The notes: a model not told the origin generated them from the letters alone. DNA of 60,748 nucleotides from Pseudomonas sp. BBP2017 (GCF_003024385.1 NZ_PVZN01000021.1:25289-86036); one strand, 5' to 3'. Positions 17,249 to 26,879 are shown, numbered from the stretch's first letter. Made by a program: numbers and translations.

Positions 17249-17364
17249 TCGCTTGCTCTCCCAAACCACGTTAGATCCTTCCTATTTTAATACTGTTATC
17301 GAACTGCTTCCGCCTGGGACGAACATTTAGACCTTCGGCGAATAACCAGCCTTTATCTTAGGCT

Positions 17365-18543
17365 TCATTCCTGAGCTGCGACTTTCATTACCTCACTGAG
17401 AACAGCGCAGGTTTTGTCGACTTCTGCCTGGGTAAGGGTTGGATGGACGAGGAACATAAGGCTTGTCTCACCCAGTTCTTTGGCAACCACCAAGCGGCGC
17501 TCCGGTCGAAATCCAGTTCCGTCAAAAGCTTTCTCCAAATAGACTTCAGAGCACGAACCAGAGAAACATGGAACACCGAGCGAAATGACTTTGGCAATGA
17601 TGCGATCGCGGTCCCAGCCCGGTTTGAGTCGCGAGGGCTCAATGAAGACGTAGCACTTATAAGCCGCGTGCACATATTCGCTTGGAACGTCCGGTACACG
17701 TATTGCTGGTAATTGGACAGCACAATCCCAAAGCTGCTTTGCATAGGTCGCTCGACGCGCATGCCACTCAGGCATACGCCGCAACTGAATTCGACCAATA
17801 GCTCCTTGAACTTCTAGCATTCGCCAGTTGGTACCGAAGCTTTCGTGAAGCCAGCGAAAGCCCGATTCATGCTGGCGCTCATAAACGGCTTCCCAGCTTT
17901 TCCCATGATCCTTGAACGACCACATACTGGACCAAAGCGCTCGGTCATTCGTCGTGACCATGCCACCCTCCCCTGCGGTTGTCATGATCTTATCCTGACA
18001 AAATGACCATGCCCCAATGTGGCCGATCGACCCCACGGGTCGACCTTTATATAACGCACCATGTGCCTGAGCGCAGTCTTCGATCACTTTCAATCCGCGC
18101 TCTGCGGCCAATGCCATAATCGGGTCCATATCGCATGGCCAACCTGCCAAATGCACACAGATTATTGCTTTAGTGCGGCTGGACAACACCGTACGAATAG
18201 TGTCGACACTGATATTTTGAGAGTTCCTATCGACATCAGCGAAAATAGGAACAGCTCCCGCGTTCACGATGCTCGACACCGACGCAAGAAAAGTGCGCGA
18301 TGTAACTACAACTTCATCTCCTTGACCGATACCCAGCGCCTTAAGAGCAAGGTCCAGCGCGACGGTTCCATTTGCCACAGCAACGGCATAGGCACATTTC
18401 GCCCACTCGGCAAACTCTTTCTCGAACTCTCGGCATTCGGTGCCAGTCCAGTAGTTGACCTTGTTGGATAGGATCACATCGCGGGCGCGGTCAGCTTCTT
18501 CTAGACTGAAGGACGGCCAGGGTGCAAATGGACTATTGAGCAC
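17365..18543 (-). CDS. DegT/DnrJ/EryC1 PLP-dependent sugar aminotransferase (PglE-like)
   Basis: This 392-residue aminotransferase has the PLP lysine in WSFCQDKIMTTAGEGG and the VIEDCAQAHGA motif of the DegT/ArnB family. It lies between the dehydratase and a PglD-type acetyltransferase, so it probably aminates C4 of the UDP-4-keto-6-deoxy sugar. The start is GTG at 18543, preceded by AGGAG at 7-bp spacing. The family is broad, so the exact stereochemistry (bacillosamine/QuiNAc4N or another 4-amino sugar) cannot be read from sequence. Confidence 0.87.
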   Translation of the reverse strand: MLNSPFAPWPSFSLEEADRARDVILSNKVNYWTGTECREFEKEFAEWAKCAYAVAVANGTVALDLALKALGIGQGDEVVVTSRTFLASVSSIVNAGAVPIFADVDRNSQNISVDTIRTVLSSRTKAIICVHLAGWPCDMDPIMALAAERGLKVIEDCAQAHGALYKGRPVGSIGHIGAWSFCQDKIMTTAGEGGMVTTNDRALWSSMWSFKDHGKSWEAVYERQHESGFRWLHESFGTNWRMLEVQGAIGRIQLRRMPEWHARRATYAKQLWDCAVQLPAIRVPDVPSEYVHAAYKCYVFIEPSRLKPGWDRDRIIAKVISLGVPCFSGSCSEVYLEKAFDGTGFRPERRLVVAKELGETSLMFLVHPTLTQAEVDKTCAVLSEVMKVAAQE

Positions 18544-18618
18544 GGTTGACTCCTAGAATGATTAAAAGGTTAGCCCTAGAATGGCAATAATCGTCAAGCT
18601 TACATAACGTTGTACAGC

Positions 18619-19248
18619 CTACAAATTTCCCGCCTTTGGCTTGGCGGGTATCCCGATCACAACCTGGTTATCGGCAATCGGACACACTACAACTGCGCCC
18701 GCTCCAACCTGAACTTTGGCTCCGATGCGTATCTCCTGCTTGACACAGGCGCCGATTCCCACCCAGCTCAGAGGACCTACGGCCACTCCTCCTGCCAGAT
18801 GCGCACCTGGGCTAACATGCACGGCCTCTGACAACGTGCAATCATGATCGACGCTACACGAAGTATTTAGGATACAGCCGCTTCCGACCACCGCCCCCGC
18901 GTTCACTACAGCTCCAGCAAAAACCACAGTGCCGGGCGCGATAGAAGCATAACGACTGACACAAGCTGCGGGATGCACCAACGTCGGTATAATTGCACCC
19001 AGTGCCCCAAGGGATACCAGCTTAGCGTGACGAACGGCGTTATTCCCGATAGCTACTAAAATACCTTCGTACTCTCCAGTCCGCTCTTGCAAATGCGCGA
19101 ATGTACCTACGACTGGCCAGTGATTATTGAACTGCACGCTTGGCCAGGCATCATCATAAAACTCAATGAGACCCCAACCATTCAACTCCGCTAGGTCGGC
19201 AACCACCTTCCCGTGCCCGCTAGCCCCTAGGATGGCTAAACGCTTCAT
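18619..19248 (-). CDS. PglD/NeuD-type sugar O/N-acetyltransferase (left-handed beta-helix)
   Basis: The 209-residue protein has an N-terminal Rossmann-like nucleotide-binding part (LAILGASGHGKVVADLAE) and a C-terminal hexapeptide-repeat beta-helix. The catalytic-type histidine lies in CSVDHDCTLSE. PglD enzymes acetylate the 4-amino group of UDP-4-amino-4,6-dideoxy-GlcNAc. Linkage to a 4,6-dehydratase, a DegT aminotransferase and a PglC-type transferase supports that role. NeuD-type O-acetylation is the alternative. Its start overlaps the stop of the upstream gene by four bases. Confidence 0.85.
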   Translation of the reverse strand: MKRLAILGASGHGKVVADLAELNGWGLIEFYDDAWPSVQFNNHWPVVGTFAHLQERTGEYEGILVAIGNNAVRHAKLVSLGALGAIIPTLVHPAACVSRYASIAPGTVVFAGAVVNAGAVVGSGCILNTSCSVDHDCTLSEAVHVSPGAHLAGGVAVGPLSWVGIGACVKQEIRIGAKVQVGAGAVVVCPIADNQVVIGIPAKPKAGNL

Positions 19249-19838
19249 TGCTTCGTGCCAGTAAATTTCGGCATTGTCGCGTCGTTACTCGCGCTTATTC
19301 CTTCCCGCTTAAATACCTTAAATATGGTCATTAGAATAATTTTTAAGTCTAGTAGGATAGAAACGTTTTCTGTATACCACACATCGAGATCAAATTTTTC
19401 CTCCCAACTGATCGTATTCCGCCCATTCACCTGAGCCCAGCCTGTTACCCCCGGTCTTACCCTATGACGTTTATTCTGATGTTCATTATAAAGCGGCAAA
19501 TACTCCATTAACAGAGGCCTAGGACCAACCAGACTCATCTCACCCTTGAGGACATTCCACAGTTCAGGCAACTCATCAAGACTGCTCGCTCTCAAAAAAC
19601 GCCCAAATGTAGTTAAGCGCTGCGCATCAGACAACATTTCGCCACCTGCCGCCTTAGCGTTCGTCATTGTTCGAAACTTAATCATTTCGAAAGGCTTGCT
19701 GTGCAACCCTGGCCTGACCTGACGAAATAAAATAGGTGAGCCCAGCTTTCGATAGACGAACCAAGAGAGAACCAACAGCGGTAGAGCTAGCAAGAGTAAA
19801 GCGAAAGCCGAAACCACAATATCAATTAAGCGCTTCAT
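19245..19838 (-). CDS. Initiating phosphoglycosyl transferase (PglC-type bacterial sugar transferase)
   Basis: This 197-residue monotopic membrane enzyme has one N-terminal re-entrant hydrophobic helix (ALLLLALPLLVLSWFVY) and the family core with the Asp-Glu catalytic pair in SSLDELPELWNVLKG, then SLVGPRPLLMEYLP and RPGVTGWAQVNGRN. It would move a sugar phosphate, probably the diacetamido-trideoxyhexose made by its neighbours, to undecaprenyl phosphate and so start the O-unit. P. aeruginosa PAO1 uses a different, polytopic enzyme (WbpL) for this step. Confidence 0.9.
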   Translation of the reverse strand: MKRLIDIVVSAFALLLLALPLLVLSWFVYRKLGSPILFRQVRPGLHSKPFEMIKFRTMTNAKAAGGEMLSDAQRLTTFGRFLRASSLDELPELWNVLKGEMSLVGPRPLLMEYLPLYNEHQNKRHRVRPGVTGWAQVNGRNTISWEEKFDLDVWYTENVSILLDLKIILMTIFKVFKREGISASNDATMPKFTGTKQ

Positions 19839-19855
19839 AAGAAAACTCCACGAAA

Positions 19856-21091
19856 CTATCGTGCTTCGTTGACAACATCGTTTAACACGTCAGCAAAACG
19901 ATTTGCCAACTTGGCATACTCGTGATTAGCTTCAACATATCTCCGCCCAGCTAAGCCCATTGCCTCTAGCTCGCAATTTTCAGCGGAGGCAAGCTTCACA
20001 ATAGCGTCGGCCATCTCCTCAGGATAGACTGGTGAGACAGTTATTCCAGCCCCTGCATCGGCTATTGGATTATTTACAGCACCCGACGCGATGATCGTCG
20101 GCCGACCAGCAGCGAGATAATCGAATAACTTATTCATGCTTATGCCAAAACGATAGAGATTAGGCAGATCCAAAACAGAAATCAGGAAGGCGTCCGCCTC
20201 GCGTGCAAGCTCAGGAACCTGCGTTTTTGTTACTGACTCTTCAAAAAATACATTATCCAGTCCGAGGGCACGAGCATGTCGGATTAAATCACTCTTCAGA
20301 GGGCCATCACCAACCATTCTTAACAAGATCTTGCTATCTGTTACCTTTTCATTAGCTATTTTCATCGCTTCCAAGATATGTACAAGCCCGTTCGCCTGCC
20401 CATGCGCCCCCAAATACATGAGTGTGAAGCAACTCCTATTCAACCTTTCAGATATAGGATAGTAAGGAAAAGACGATAGATCAGCGCCATTTGGTATCCA
20501 TTCGATACGCGACTTAGGAATGCCCAGTGGCACGATGTACTGCCACGCTGCTGGCAGAAGTACGACGATCCGCTGCGAGCGCCTGTAAATAAATAGCTCC
20601 AGCACGCGCAAGATTCGCGTGACTAGAGATCTTTCTTTGAGGCGCCCCATATCGATAAGAGTCTGCGGCCAAAGGTCGCGAACCTCAAACACGAAGGGGA
20701 CCTTGTAACGCCAAGCCAGGACCAAACCAGCCAGCCCAGTAAAAAGGTGAACGCTCGACCCCACAATCACATCAGGTTTTGGCAGTTTTTTCAGGGCTCT
20801 CGAAAAAACAAGGCGTGCGGCGAATTCGAGCATATTGCGCATACGCCCCCCTCCGTTGCCCGAATACGGAGAAGTCTTCAACCACAGAAAAGGAACACTG
20901 TCATGGTATTCAAGCCTAGAGAACTCGTCATTGGCAAGTCGTTGCCTGCCAGACTGGTGATCTACACTAGCGGCGACTATTGAGGCATTCCATCCACTCG
21001 CTCTTAGATGCTTAGCCAAACTATAGTGACGAGTACCTCCCGCCGCGCCAGGCTCTTGCGCATAGTGATTAAGAATCCAAGCACTTTTCAT
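19856..21091 (-). CDS. Glycosyltransferase family 4 (WbuB-like)
   Basis: This 411-residue GT-B enzyme has the N-terminal acceptor-domain motif PGAAGGTRHYSLAKHL, VFEVRDLWPQTLIDMG at the domain boundary and a C-terminal donor site with GISMNKLFDYLAAGRPTI. These features match WbuB/Fnl-type transferases that add N-acetylated sugars. It follows the sugar transferase gene closely (17-bp gap) and probably adds the second sugar of the O-unit. Donor and linkage cannot be told from sequence. Confidence 0.88.
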   Translation of the reverse strand: MKSAWILNHYAQEPGAAGGTRHYSLAKHLRASGWNASIVAASVDHQSGRQRLANDEFSRLEYHDSVPFLWLKTSPYSGNGGGRMRNMLEFAARLVFSRALKKLPKPDVIVGSSVHLFTGLAGLVLAWRYKVPFVFEVRDLWPQTLIDMGRLKERSLVTRILRVLELFIYRRSQRIVVLLPAAWQYIVPLGIPKSRIEWIPNGADLSSFPYYPISERLNRSCFTLMYLGAHGQANGLVHILEAMKIANEKVTDSKILLRMVGDGPLKSDLIRHARALGLDNVFFEESVTKTQVPELAREADAFLISVLDLPNLYRFGISMNKLFDYLAAGRPTIIASGAVNNPIADAGAGITVSPVYPEEMADAIVKLASAENCELEAMGLAGRRYVEANHEYAKLANRFADVLNDVVNEAR

Positions 21092-21179
21092 TTTTGAAAC
21101 GCCTTACTCTTCGGACCGTAAGATTAGTAAGAAGCGGAACTACCCACCTATTTTTGAGGCCATACGCACAATCGGAACA

Positions 21180-22244
21180 TCAGCTTCGACAAAGATAATC
21201 TGCAATACGCTCTGCTGCTTGCCCGCCGCCATACAGACACTCAGCATCCTCAACGACTGTGCTAGATTGCTTACGAACACATTCGAGGATCACCTTGCGG
21301 TCCGCTCCGGCCAGAAGATTGACTCCACGATCAACTAGCTCTACCCATTCCGTCTGGTCTCGCATGGTCACGCAGGCCTTTCTAAAGAAAAACGCTTCTT
21401 TTTGAACGCCTCCGCTATCTGTCAGAACCAATGCACAGCTCTGCAGCAACCAGAGCATTTCCAAATACCCAACGGGATCGATTACATTGACGTTCAATTC
21501 CAATCCCAGCTTGGCGATAACACCTCTAGTACGTGGGTGCAACGGTAAAACCACCTTTGCGATAGTGGCGTGAATATCATTCAGTGCACCAACTATTTGA
21601 CGCAAGCGCGAAGGATCGTCTGTATTCTCTGCACGATGCAAGGTGGCCAGCACAAAGGGTAGATCAGCTGATACAGCTGTAGGTTTAACAGCCCGTTGCG
21701 CAAAATATAACGCACTGTCCTGCATTACATCACCAACGTTCAGAATCTCTACCGGTTTTCTGTCGAAACCCTCGTTATGCAGATTTGCGACAGCAGTAAC
21801 AGTCGGACAAAAAAGAATATCACTCATTTGATCCGTGAGTATTCTATTTACTTCCTCAGGCATACATATATTGAAACTACGCAATCCTGCCTCAACATGA
21901 GCCACTGGCACATGCAACTTCGCTGCCGCCAAGGCACCGGCGAGGGTTGAGTTGGTATCCCCGTACACTAGCACTCTATCAGGCTTCTCAGACATGATGA
22001 CCTTCTCGATGTCCATGAGCATTCGCCCGGTCATTTCGCCATGAGTGCCGCCACTGATATTAAGTTGATGATCTGGCCGTGGGATTCCTAGCTGATCAAA
22101 AAAGACGTCCGACATATTCGCATCAAAATGCTGACCTGTATGCACTATAGTTTCGGTCAGCTCCTTCCGTTGCCCTATCGCCCGAGACACCACGCTGGCT
22201 TTGATAAACTGAGGTCGAGCACCTACAACGGTTAATATCTTCAT
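21180..22244 (-). CDS. wbpI: UDP-GlcNAc3NAcA 2-epimerase (WbpI), non-hydrolysing
   Basis: This 354-residue enzyme is of the non-hydrolysing UDP-HexNAc 2-epimerase family (VVGARPQFIKASVVSRA, HVEAGLRSF, LTDSGGVQKEAFF). Housekeeping WecB acts on UDP-GlcNAc. Here wbpA, wbpB, wbpD and wbpE sit in the same locus, which points to WbpI: epimerisation of UDP-GlcNAc3NAcA to UDP-ManNAc3NAcA. The upstream glycosyltransferase stop overlaps its start by four bases. The annotation as WbpI rather than WecB rests on context. Confidence 0.85.
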   Translation of the reverse strand: MKILTVVGARPQFIKASVVSRAIGQRKELTETIVHTGQHFDANMSDVFFDQLGIPRPDHQLNISGGTHGEMTGRMLMDIEKVIMSEKPDRVLVYGDTNSTLAGALAAAKLHVPVAHVEAGLRSFNICMPEEVNRILTDQMSDILFCPTVTAVANLHNEGFDRKPVEILNVGDVMQDSALYFAQRAVKPTAVSADLPFVLATLHRAENTDDPSRLRQIVGALNDIHATIAKVVLPLHPRTRGVIAKLGLELNVNVIDPVGYLEMLWLLQSCALVLTDSGGVQKEAFFFRKACVTMRDQTEWVELVDRGVNLLAGADRKVILECVRKQSSTVVEDAECLYGGGQAAERIADYLCRS

Positions 22245-23362
22245 TTTGAATTCCTTTTTTTCGCCAACCGATCGTAAAGCCCTAGCAGGGCTTTTTCCTC
22301 AATCGACCAATTGTATTTCTCGTGCACCGCGCGCTGCCCACTGCGCCCCATTTCCTCTGCGAGATCTGGATTTTCAATAAGATAGTCAACGGCTTCGGCT
22401 ATTTGACGTGGCTGAAGCGGATCGACACAGACTCCGCATGAATTTCCTTCAATAATTTCACGCCAAAGAGGAAAGTTGGAGGCGATAACAGGAACCCCCG
22501 CACTCATATATTCAAACATTTTGTTAGGCTGGGCATCAACATGGTTCGGGGCAGGCAAGAAGGTCACTAGACCGGCCACTGAACGGGAAAGTGCGTCGCG
22601 CACTCCTTCCCTATCAATAAATCCGAGTTCGTCGACACGCTCCCATCCTGGATCTGCCTTAGCGATTACTTCTACTGAGCTCTCAGAAAAACGGCCACCC
22701 AGTTGCAAACGTGCGCCGCTTTTCACAAGAGCCATTGCCGAGACCACTTGAGATATGCCTCTGATAGAAGCGATGCCACCGATATAACTGACACTCTTAG
22801 TCTTTTCGCTCCAATCTATTTCTCCACCGGAGAGCTCACCTAGCAGCGGAAAGTTATTCACTGTAACACTGACCGAATTTATGAGCTGAAATTTTTCAGT
22901 AATGAATGGAGTTGCGGTAACGATCGCATCGAAACGCTTGCATACAAGCCTTTCAAACACCCTAAACACATTCGAAAGTACTGTTCTTGATACTTTATTT
23001 AGATACGGCTTACCCATGAGCTGCTTAGGCAAATCTTCGTGAGCATCAAAAATCACCTTTTTACCAAGACGCTTAAGCCTCAGTCCTACGGGTAACAACT
23101 CAGGGTCGTGCAGATGGTAGATTTCTGCGTCAATTTTAACAGCCCGCTCATACACACGTTGTGTAGTGGTGATCATCCGATTAAGCCGCCCGATAGGCCG
23201 CCCCACATCATGAATACTGACCAGTTCCTTTATCTCCTCGCCTTTGCCATCCGCTACAACTAGATGAACCGAATAACCGGCTATTGCTAGGCTTCGACAC
23301 TCTTTGAGAAAGATACGTGTATCATAACGGGGGTGAGCCGATGTAAGATGAGCAATTTTCAT
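22241..23362 (-). CDS. Glycosyltransferase family 4 (WbpH-like)
   Basis: This 373-residue GT-B enzyme has VIFDAHEDLPKQLMG at the end of the acceptor domain and QPNKMFEYMSAGVPVIAS in the donor site. Length and position next to wbpI resemble WbpH of P. aeruginosa O5, which transfers a ManNAc3NAc-uronic residue. It is the second of two glycosyltransferases in the locus, so with the initiating transferase it fits a trisaccharide repeat. The 124 bp between it and wzx show no gene. Confidence 0.85.
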   Translation of the reverse strand: MKIAHLTSAHPRYDTRIFLKECRSLAIAGYSVHLVVADGKGEEIKELVSIHDVGRPIGRLNRMITTTQRVYERAVKIDAEIYHLHDPELLPVGLRLKRLGKKVIFDAHEDLPKQLMGKPYLNKVSRTVLSNVFRVFERLVCKRFDAIVTATPFITEKFQLINSVSVTVNNFPLLGELSGGEIDWSEKTKSVSYIGGIASIRGISQVVSAMALVKSGARLQLGGRFSESSVEVIAKADPGWERVDELGFIDREGVRDALSRSVAGLVTFLPAPNHVDAQPNKMFEYMSAGVPVIASNFPLWREIIEGNSCGVCVDPLQPRQIAEAVDYLIENPDLAEEMGRSGQRAVHEKYNWSIEEKALLGLYDRLAKKRNSK

Positions 23363-23486
23363 AAGCGACCTGTCCCAAGTTTTTGTTCGTTATTTCGGTA
23401 AATTGGGCTTGGAGCTCCGCTCTCGACAAGCGCACTAATACATATTGATTTCATATCCACCAAACACACCAGCCACTTAAATAAGT

Positions 23487-24803
23487 TTAAATCACCCGCT
23501 TACCGCAATCTTCCCCACCACCATCACCAGCCGCACTTGATCGTCTAGCACCATATAAAATAAATACTAAATAAAGACTATAAAGCACTACATCATGCAA
23601 GGTAAAGGCGAGTATAAATTTGGAAATTTCAGAGTTTCGAAATATATATAACGTACCAGTGACTGTTATGAAATAAATCACTTGCCAAGCAGTACCGAGT
23701 TTGATGTTATGCTCCATTGCCAACACAGTACTCAACGGGCTCACAGAAAACCGTATCGCTATCGCAAAAATTAGTATGGCAGCATATTCGCCAGCCTGTC
23801 GCCACGCCTCACCGAATACCACGCCAAAAATCTGCCCCCCAAAGAACCATACGACTATTATTAATGGTATCATCAGCGCCAATAGCATCAGAAATACTTT
23901 AAATACATATCGCGCAAGGATCTCAGGACGATCTCGATGAATCGTTACAAAGCGCTGATATAACACTTGAGAAAACGAAGCCGCGATCAAACTCATCGGC
24001 AGATTCAGCGCCCGAAAGGTCAAACTGAAAACACCGACAATATGCGTTTCAAAAAATTTGCTCAGCATCAATACCGGCATTTGCGTTGCAGCATTGTTGA
24101 GCAATGCTCCGCCGCTTGAATATTTTGGAAATTTACTATAGCGCTTGGCATTTTGGAGAATTGACGCAGCCGTTACTTGAGAGATCGCACTTCGATCTTC
24201 TCGCCAAATTTTAGCAAGAAAAACGGCTGTAGCCGCTACTTGGCCAGCTAGGTAACCGAGAACAAGCCCTCCGCCCGCCAGCCAACTCAAGCTGAACTGC
24301 GCCGCCGTCATCCCTCCGCCTTGAACAATGCGGCTAACAGCGAGGCGCTTGTATTTTTTTGCTCTATTGTTCCAATAGTTGAGTGCCTGCCACAGCCCAG
24401 TGACAAACACCGTGAAAGGAATCAGGTAAAGCCACAGACCGATGGCGCTATTATTCAACCAACCTTGAATCGCGTCGTTGAAAACGTAAATGCCTGCTAG
24501 TAGAAGCAGGCTAATTCCAGCGGCAATCGAGACAGAAAGCACTACTAGGCTAGCGGCGTCTTCGTCGCGCTCCGGCAGCATGACCGCGATTTCGTAACGC
24601 GCATTGATCACCACCGAGATCATTGCAGCAATTGACATGTACAATGCCAAAACGCCGAAATCCTCAGGCGTGTACAAACGAGTCAACAAAGGCATAGCAG
24701 CGATAGGGATCGCTTGAGCAAGCGTGGTGCCTGTCATAAGTGTCACCACGTTGCGTAGGAACTCACTACGACCGCCCTTTAAGGCTCGATAAATTTTCAG
24801 CAC
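23487..24803 (-). CDS. wzx: O-unit flippase (Wzx family)
   Basis: The 438-residue polytopic protein has about 12-14 hydrophobic segments and the MATE/PST-type start (VTLMTGTTLAQAIPIAAMPL LTRLYTPEDFG, shown split). It should flip undecaprenyl-PP-linked O-units to the periplasm. The start is GTG at 24803, overlapping the wbpE stop codon region (GTGCTGA), which suggests coupling. The last 20 residues are rich in glycine and charge and probably cytoplasmic. Confidence 0.88.
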   Translation of the reverse strand: MLKIYRALKGGRSEFLRNVVTLMTGTTLAQAIPIAAMPLLTRLYTPEDFGVLALYMSIAAMISVVINARYEIAVMLPERDEDAASLVVLSVSIAAGISLLLLAGIYVFNDAIQGWLNNSAIGLWLYLIPFTVFVTGLWQALNYWNNRAKKYKRLAVSRIVQGGGMTAAQFSLSWLAGGGLVLGYLAGQVAATAVFLAKIWREDRSAISQVTAASILQNAKRYSKFPKYSSGGALLNNAATQMPVLMLSKFFETHIVGVFSLTFRALNLPMSLIAASFSQVLYQRFVTIHRDRPEILARYVFKVFLMLLALMIPLIIVVWFFGGQIFGVVFGEAWRQAGEYAAILIFAIAIRFSVSPLSTVLAMEHNIKLGTAWQVIYFITVTGTLYIFRNSEISKFILAFTLHDVVLYSLYLVFILYGARRSSAAGDGGGEDCGKRVI

Positions 24804-25882
24804 GCTTTTAACGCCGCCACTATTTTCTTTTGCTCTTCAATAGTCAGGTAAGGGTGCATTGGTAGGCTGACCACTTGATCGGCAACCTCGTCCCCTACAG
24901 GAAGGTAGGCGTCTGGATCTGCCACAGCCGGTTGCTTGTTCAAGGGTATGGGATAATGCACTGCTGTCGGGATACCAGCTTCCTTGAGTTTGGCTTGCAT
25001 TGCGTCACGGTTATCTAAGCGCACAGTAAACTGCGCATATACACTTATATTATAGGTCTCAACGTAGGGCTGTGTATTCACACCAGCCTCATGCAGCAGA
25101 TTGCTGTAATTACGAGCAACGCTTTGACGTAGCGCAATTTCTTCTTCAAAGATTTCGAGCTTTGGCAACAAAATTGCTGCCTGCATCGTATCCAACCGGC
25201 TGTTCACTCCCACTCGGATATGGTGATAGCGACGGTCCTGGCCATGCCGAGCGATCTGGCGAATAACGGTCGCCAGCGTTTCGTCATTGGTGAAGATTGC
25301 GCCGCCATCGCCATAGCAGCCCAACGGCTTGCTCGGGAAGAAGCTAGTGCAGGCAACGGTGGTCAGGTTGCATGAGCGCTTACCTTTGTACGAAGCACCG
25401 AAGCTTTGCGCGGCGTCTTCAATGACCGGAATGCCATGTTCAGCGGCAATCTTATTGATCGCATCGTAATCAGCACACTGGCCATACAGCGATACCGGGA
25501 TGATTGCCTTGGTACGCGGAGTAATTGCCGCCTCAAGCAATTGCGGGTCAAGATTGTAAGTACGAGGGTCAATGTCGACATACACCGGCTTTGCCCCCAA
25601 GAGCGCTACGGTTTCGGCGGTAGCAATATACGTGAATCCAGGTGTGATCACTTCATCACCAGGGCCGATGCCGAAGGCCATCTGCACGATCTGCAAGGCA
25701 TCGGTACCATTGGCGCAACTGATGCAGTACTTGGCACCCACGAACGCGGCCAGGCGCTCTTCGAGCTCTTGAACCTCAGGGCCCAGAATGTACTGGCCAT
25801 GACTCAGGACGCGCTGAATACCTGCGTCGATCTTGTCCTTGATTCGAGCCTGCTGACTCTTCAGGTCGATGAATTCAATCAT
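24797..25882 (-). CDS. wbpE: UDP-2-acetamido-3-keto-glucuronate aminotransferase (WbpE)
   Basis: The 361-residue DegT-family aminotransferase starts MIEFIDLKSQQARIKDKI and has the PLP lysine in TSFFPSKPLGCYGDGGAIF and the VIEDAAQSFGASYKG motif. WbpE makes the C3 amino group on the pathway to ManNAc3NAcA, working with WbpB, whose keto product it uses. I chose the ATG at 25882, which follows the wbpD stop by 2 bp and has GGTGG upstream; the frame is open 22 codons further but only inside wbpD. Confidence 0.92.
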   Translation of the reverse strand: MIEFIDLKSQQARIKDKIDAGIQRVLSHGQYILGPEVQELEERLAAFVGAKYCISCANGTDALQIVQMAFGIGPGDEVITPGFTYIATAETVALLGAKPVYVDIDPRTYNLDPQLLEAAITPRTKAIIPVSLYGQCADYDAINKIAAEHGIPVIEDAAQSFGASYKGKRSCNLTTVACTSFFPSKPLGCYGDGGAIFTNDETLATVIRQIARHGQDRRYHHIRVGVNSRLDTMQAAILLPKLEIFEEEIALRQSVARNYSNLLHEAGVNTQPYVETYNISVYAQFTVRLDNRDAMQAKLKEAGIPTAVHYPIPLNKQPAVADPDAYLPVGDEVADQVVSLPMHPYLTIEEQKKIVAALKAC

Positions 25883-25884
25883 GA

Positions 25885-26460
25885 TTACGCGTCCACCTTG
25901 TTCAGGGTATTGCCATTGAGTACATAGCGCGCACCGGTATGTGAGCATACAGCTTCACCCTGTGCATCCAGTTCCAGCTGCTCGCCGAATTCGCTCATCC
26001 AGCCAATCTGCCGGGCCGGTACGCCGACCATCAAGGCATAGGCAGGAACATCCTTGTTGATCACCGCGCCGGCACCCACGAATGCGTATTCGCCGATGGT
26101 GACGCCGCAGACGATGGTGCAGTTGGCACCCAAGGTCGCGCCTTTCTTGACCAGCGTGTCACGGTACTGATCCTTGCGCTCGATCAGGGAGCGTGGATTG
26201 TAGACGTTGGTAAAGACCATGCTCGGACCGCAGAAGACACCCTCTTCGAGCACGACATTGTCGTATACCGATACGTTGTTCTGTACCTTGCAGCGGTCAC
26301 CAATCACAACCTTGTTGCCAACGAACACATTTTGCCCAAGCGATACACCGGCACCGATTCGGGCGCCACCACACACGTGCACGAAATGCCAGATCCGGCA
26401 ATCGTTACCGATTTGCGCGCCTTCGTCGACGATGGCACTGGAGTGCTGGTAATGACTCAT
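25885..26460 (-). CDS. wbpD: UDP-2-acetamido-3-amino-glucuronate N-acetyltransferase (WbpD)
   Basis: This 191-residue hexapeptide-repeat acetyltransferase has runs such as IGAGVSLGQNVFVGNKVVIG and GATLGANCTIVCGVTIG that form a left-handed beta-helix. WbpD acetylates the 3-amino group to give UDP-GlcNAc3NAcA, the WbpI substrate. Its length equals that I recall for PAO1 WbpD. It is tightly linked to wbpE, while upstream it is separated from wbpB by a 419-bp decayed region. Confidence 0.92.
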   Translation of the reverse strand: MSHYQHSSAIVDEGAQIGNDCRIWHFVHVCGGARIGAGVSLGQNVFVGNKVVIGDRCKVQNNVSVYDNVVLEEGVFCGPSMVFTNVYNPRSLIERKDQYRDTLVKKGATLGANCTIVCGVTIGEYAFVGAGAVINKDVPAYALMVGVPARQIGWMSEFGEQLELDAQGEAVCSHTGARYVLNGNTLNKVDA

Positions 26461-26480
26461 GGTTGTAGACTCATTCTGAA

Positions 26481-26862
26481 CTAAGGGTTATCGAACACGT
26501 GCTGCAATTGTGTCGCAGCGATACAGCCATACAAATGAGCAGCAAGCTCATTCAAGTGATGGCCGTCACGAAAGATCAGCCCACCTAGCAAATAAGGTGA
26601 CTGCACGAGCCTACTTCCTGAGAAGCCCAGGTAGCGTACGTCTTGCAAATCTCTGCCAAGGTGCTCGACCTGCTTGCTGGCAGCAGTCCATTCTTTGTTG
26701 AAGGGCAACAACATGCAAGCCCTGAATATCCAGCCTGATGGTGTTCTGCGAACGCGCGCTCTGCGCATCATCCAGCAGTTTAGAGTTATCTCTAGACACG
26801 CATAGCTCGCGACCTTGCTGTTGATTCACATCGTTAAGCAGGGGGTGGCGCTTAAAGGCCAC
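26481..26862 (-). pseudogene. Frameshifted gene remnant between wbpB and wbpD, possibly wbpC acyltransferase tail
   Basis: Two overlapping minus-strand frames (26611-26862 and 26481-26771) together look like a decayed reading frame of about 110 codons. The second ends with YLLGGLIFRDGHHLNELAAH, which resembles the D..HL catalytic region at the C-terminus of SGNH acyltransferases. In PAO1, wbpC, an OafA-type acyltransferase, lies exactly between wbpB and wbpD. I infer a wbpC-like gene was here and was deleted to its last part. The motif and position are seen; the identity is inference. Confidence 0.5.
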
Positions 26863-26879
26863 CCTCTTGAACCACTGAC

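Noticed and set aside
21180..22244. Housekeeping UDP-GlcNAc 2-epimerase WecB
   Set aside because: Sequence alone allows it, but the complete wbpA/B/D/E set in the same locus makes WbpI more likely.
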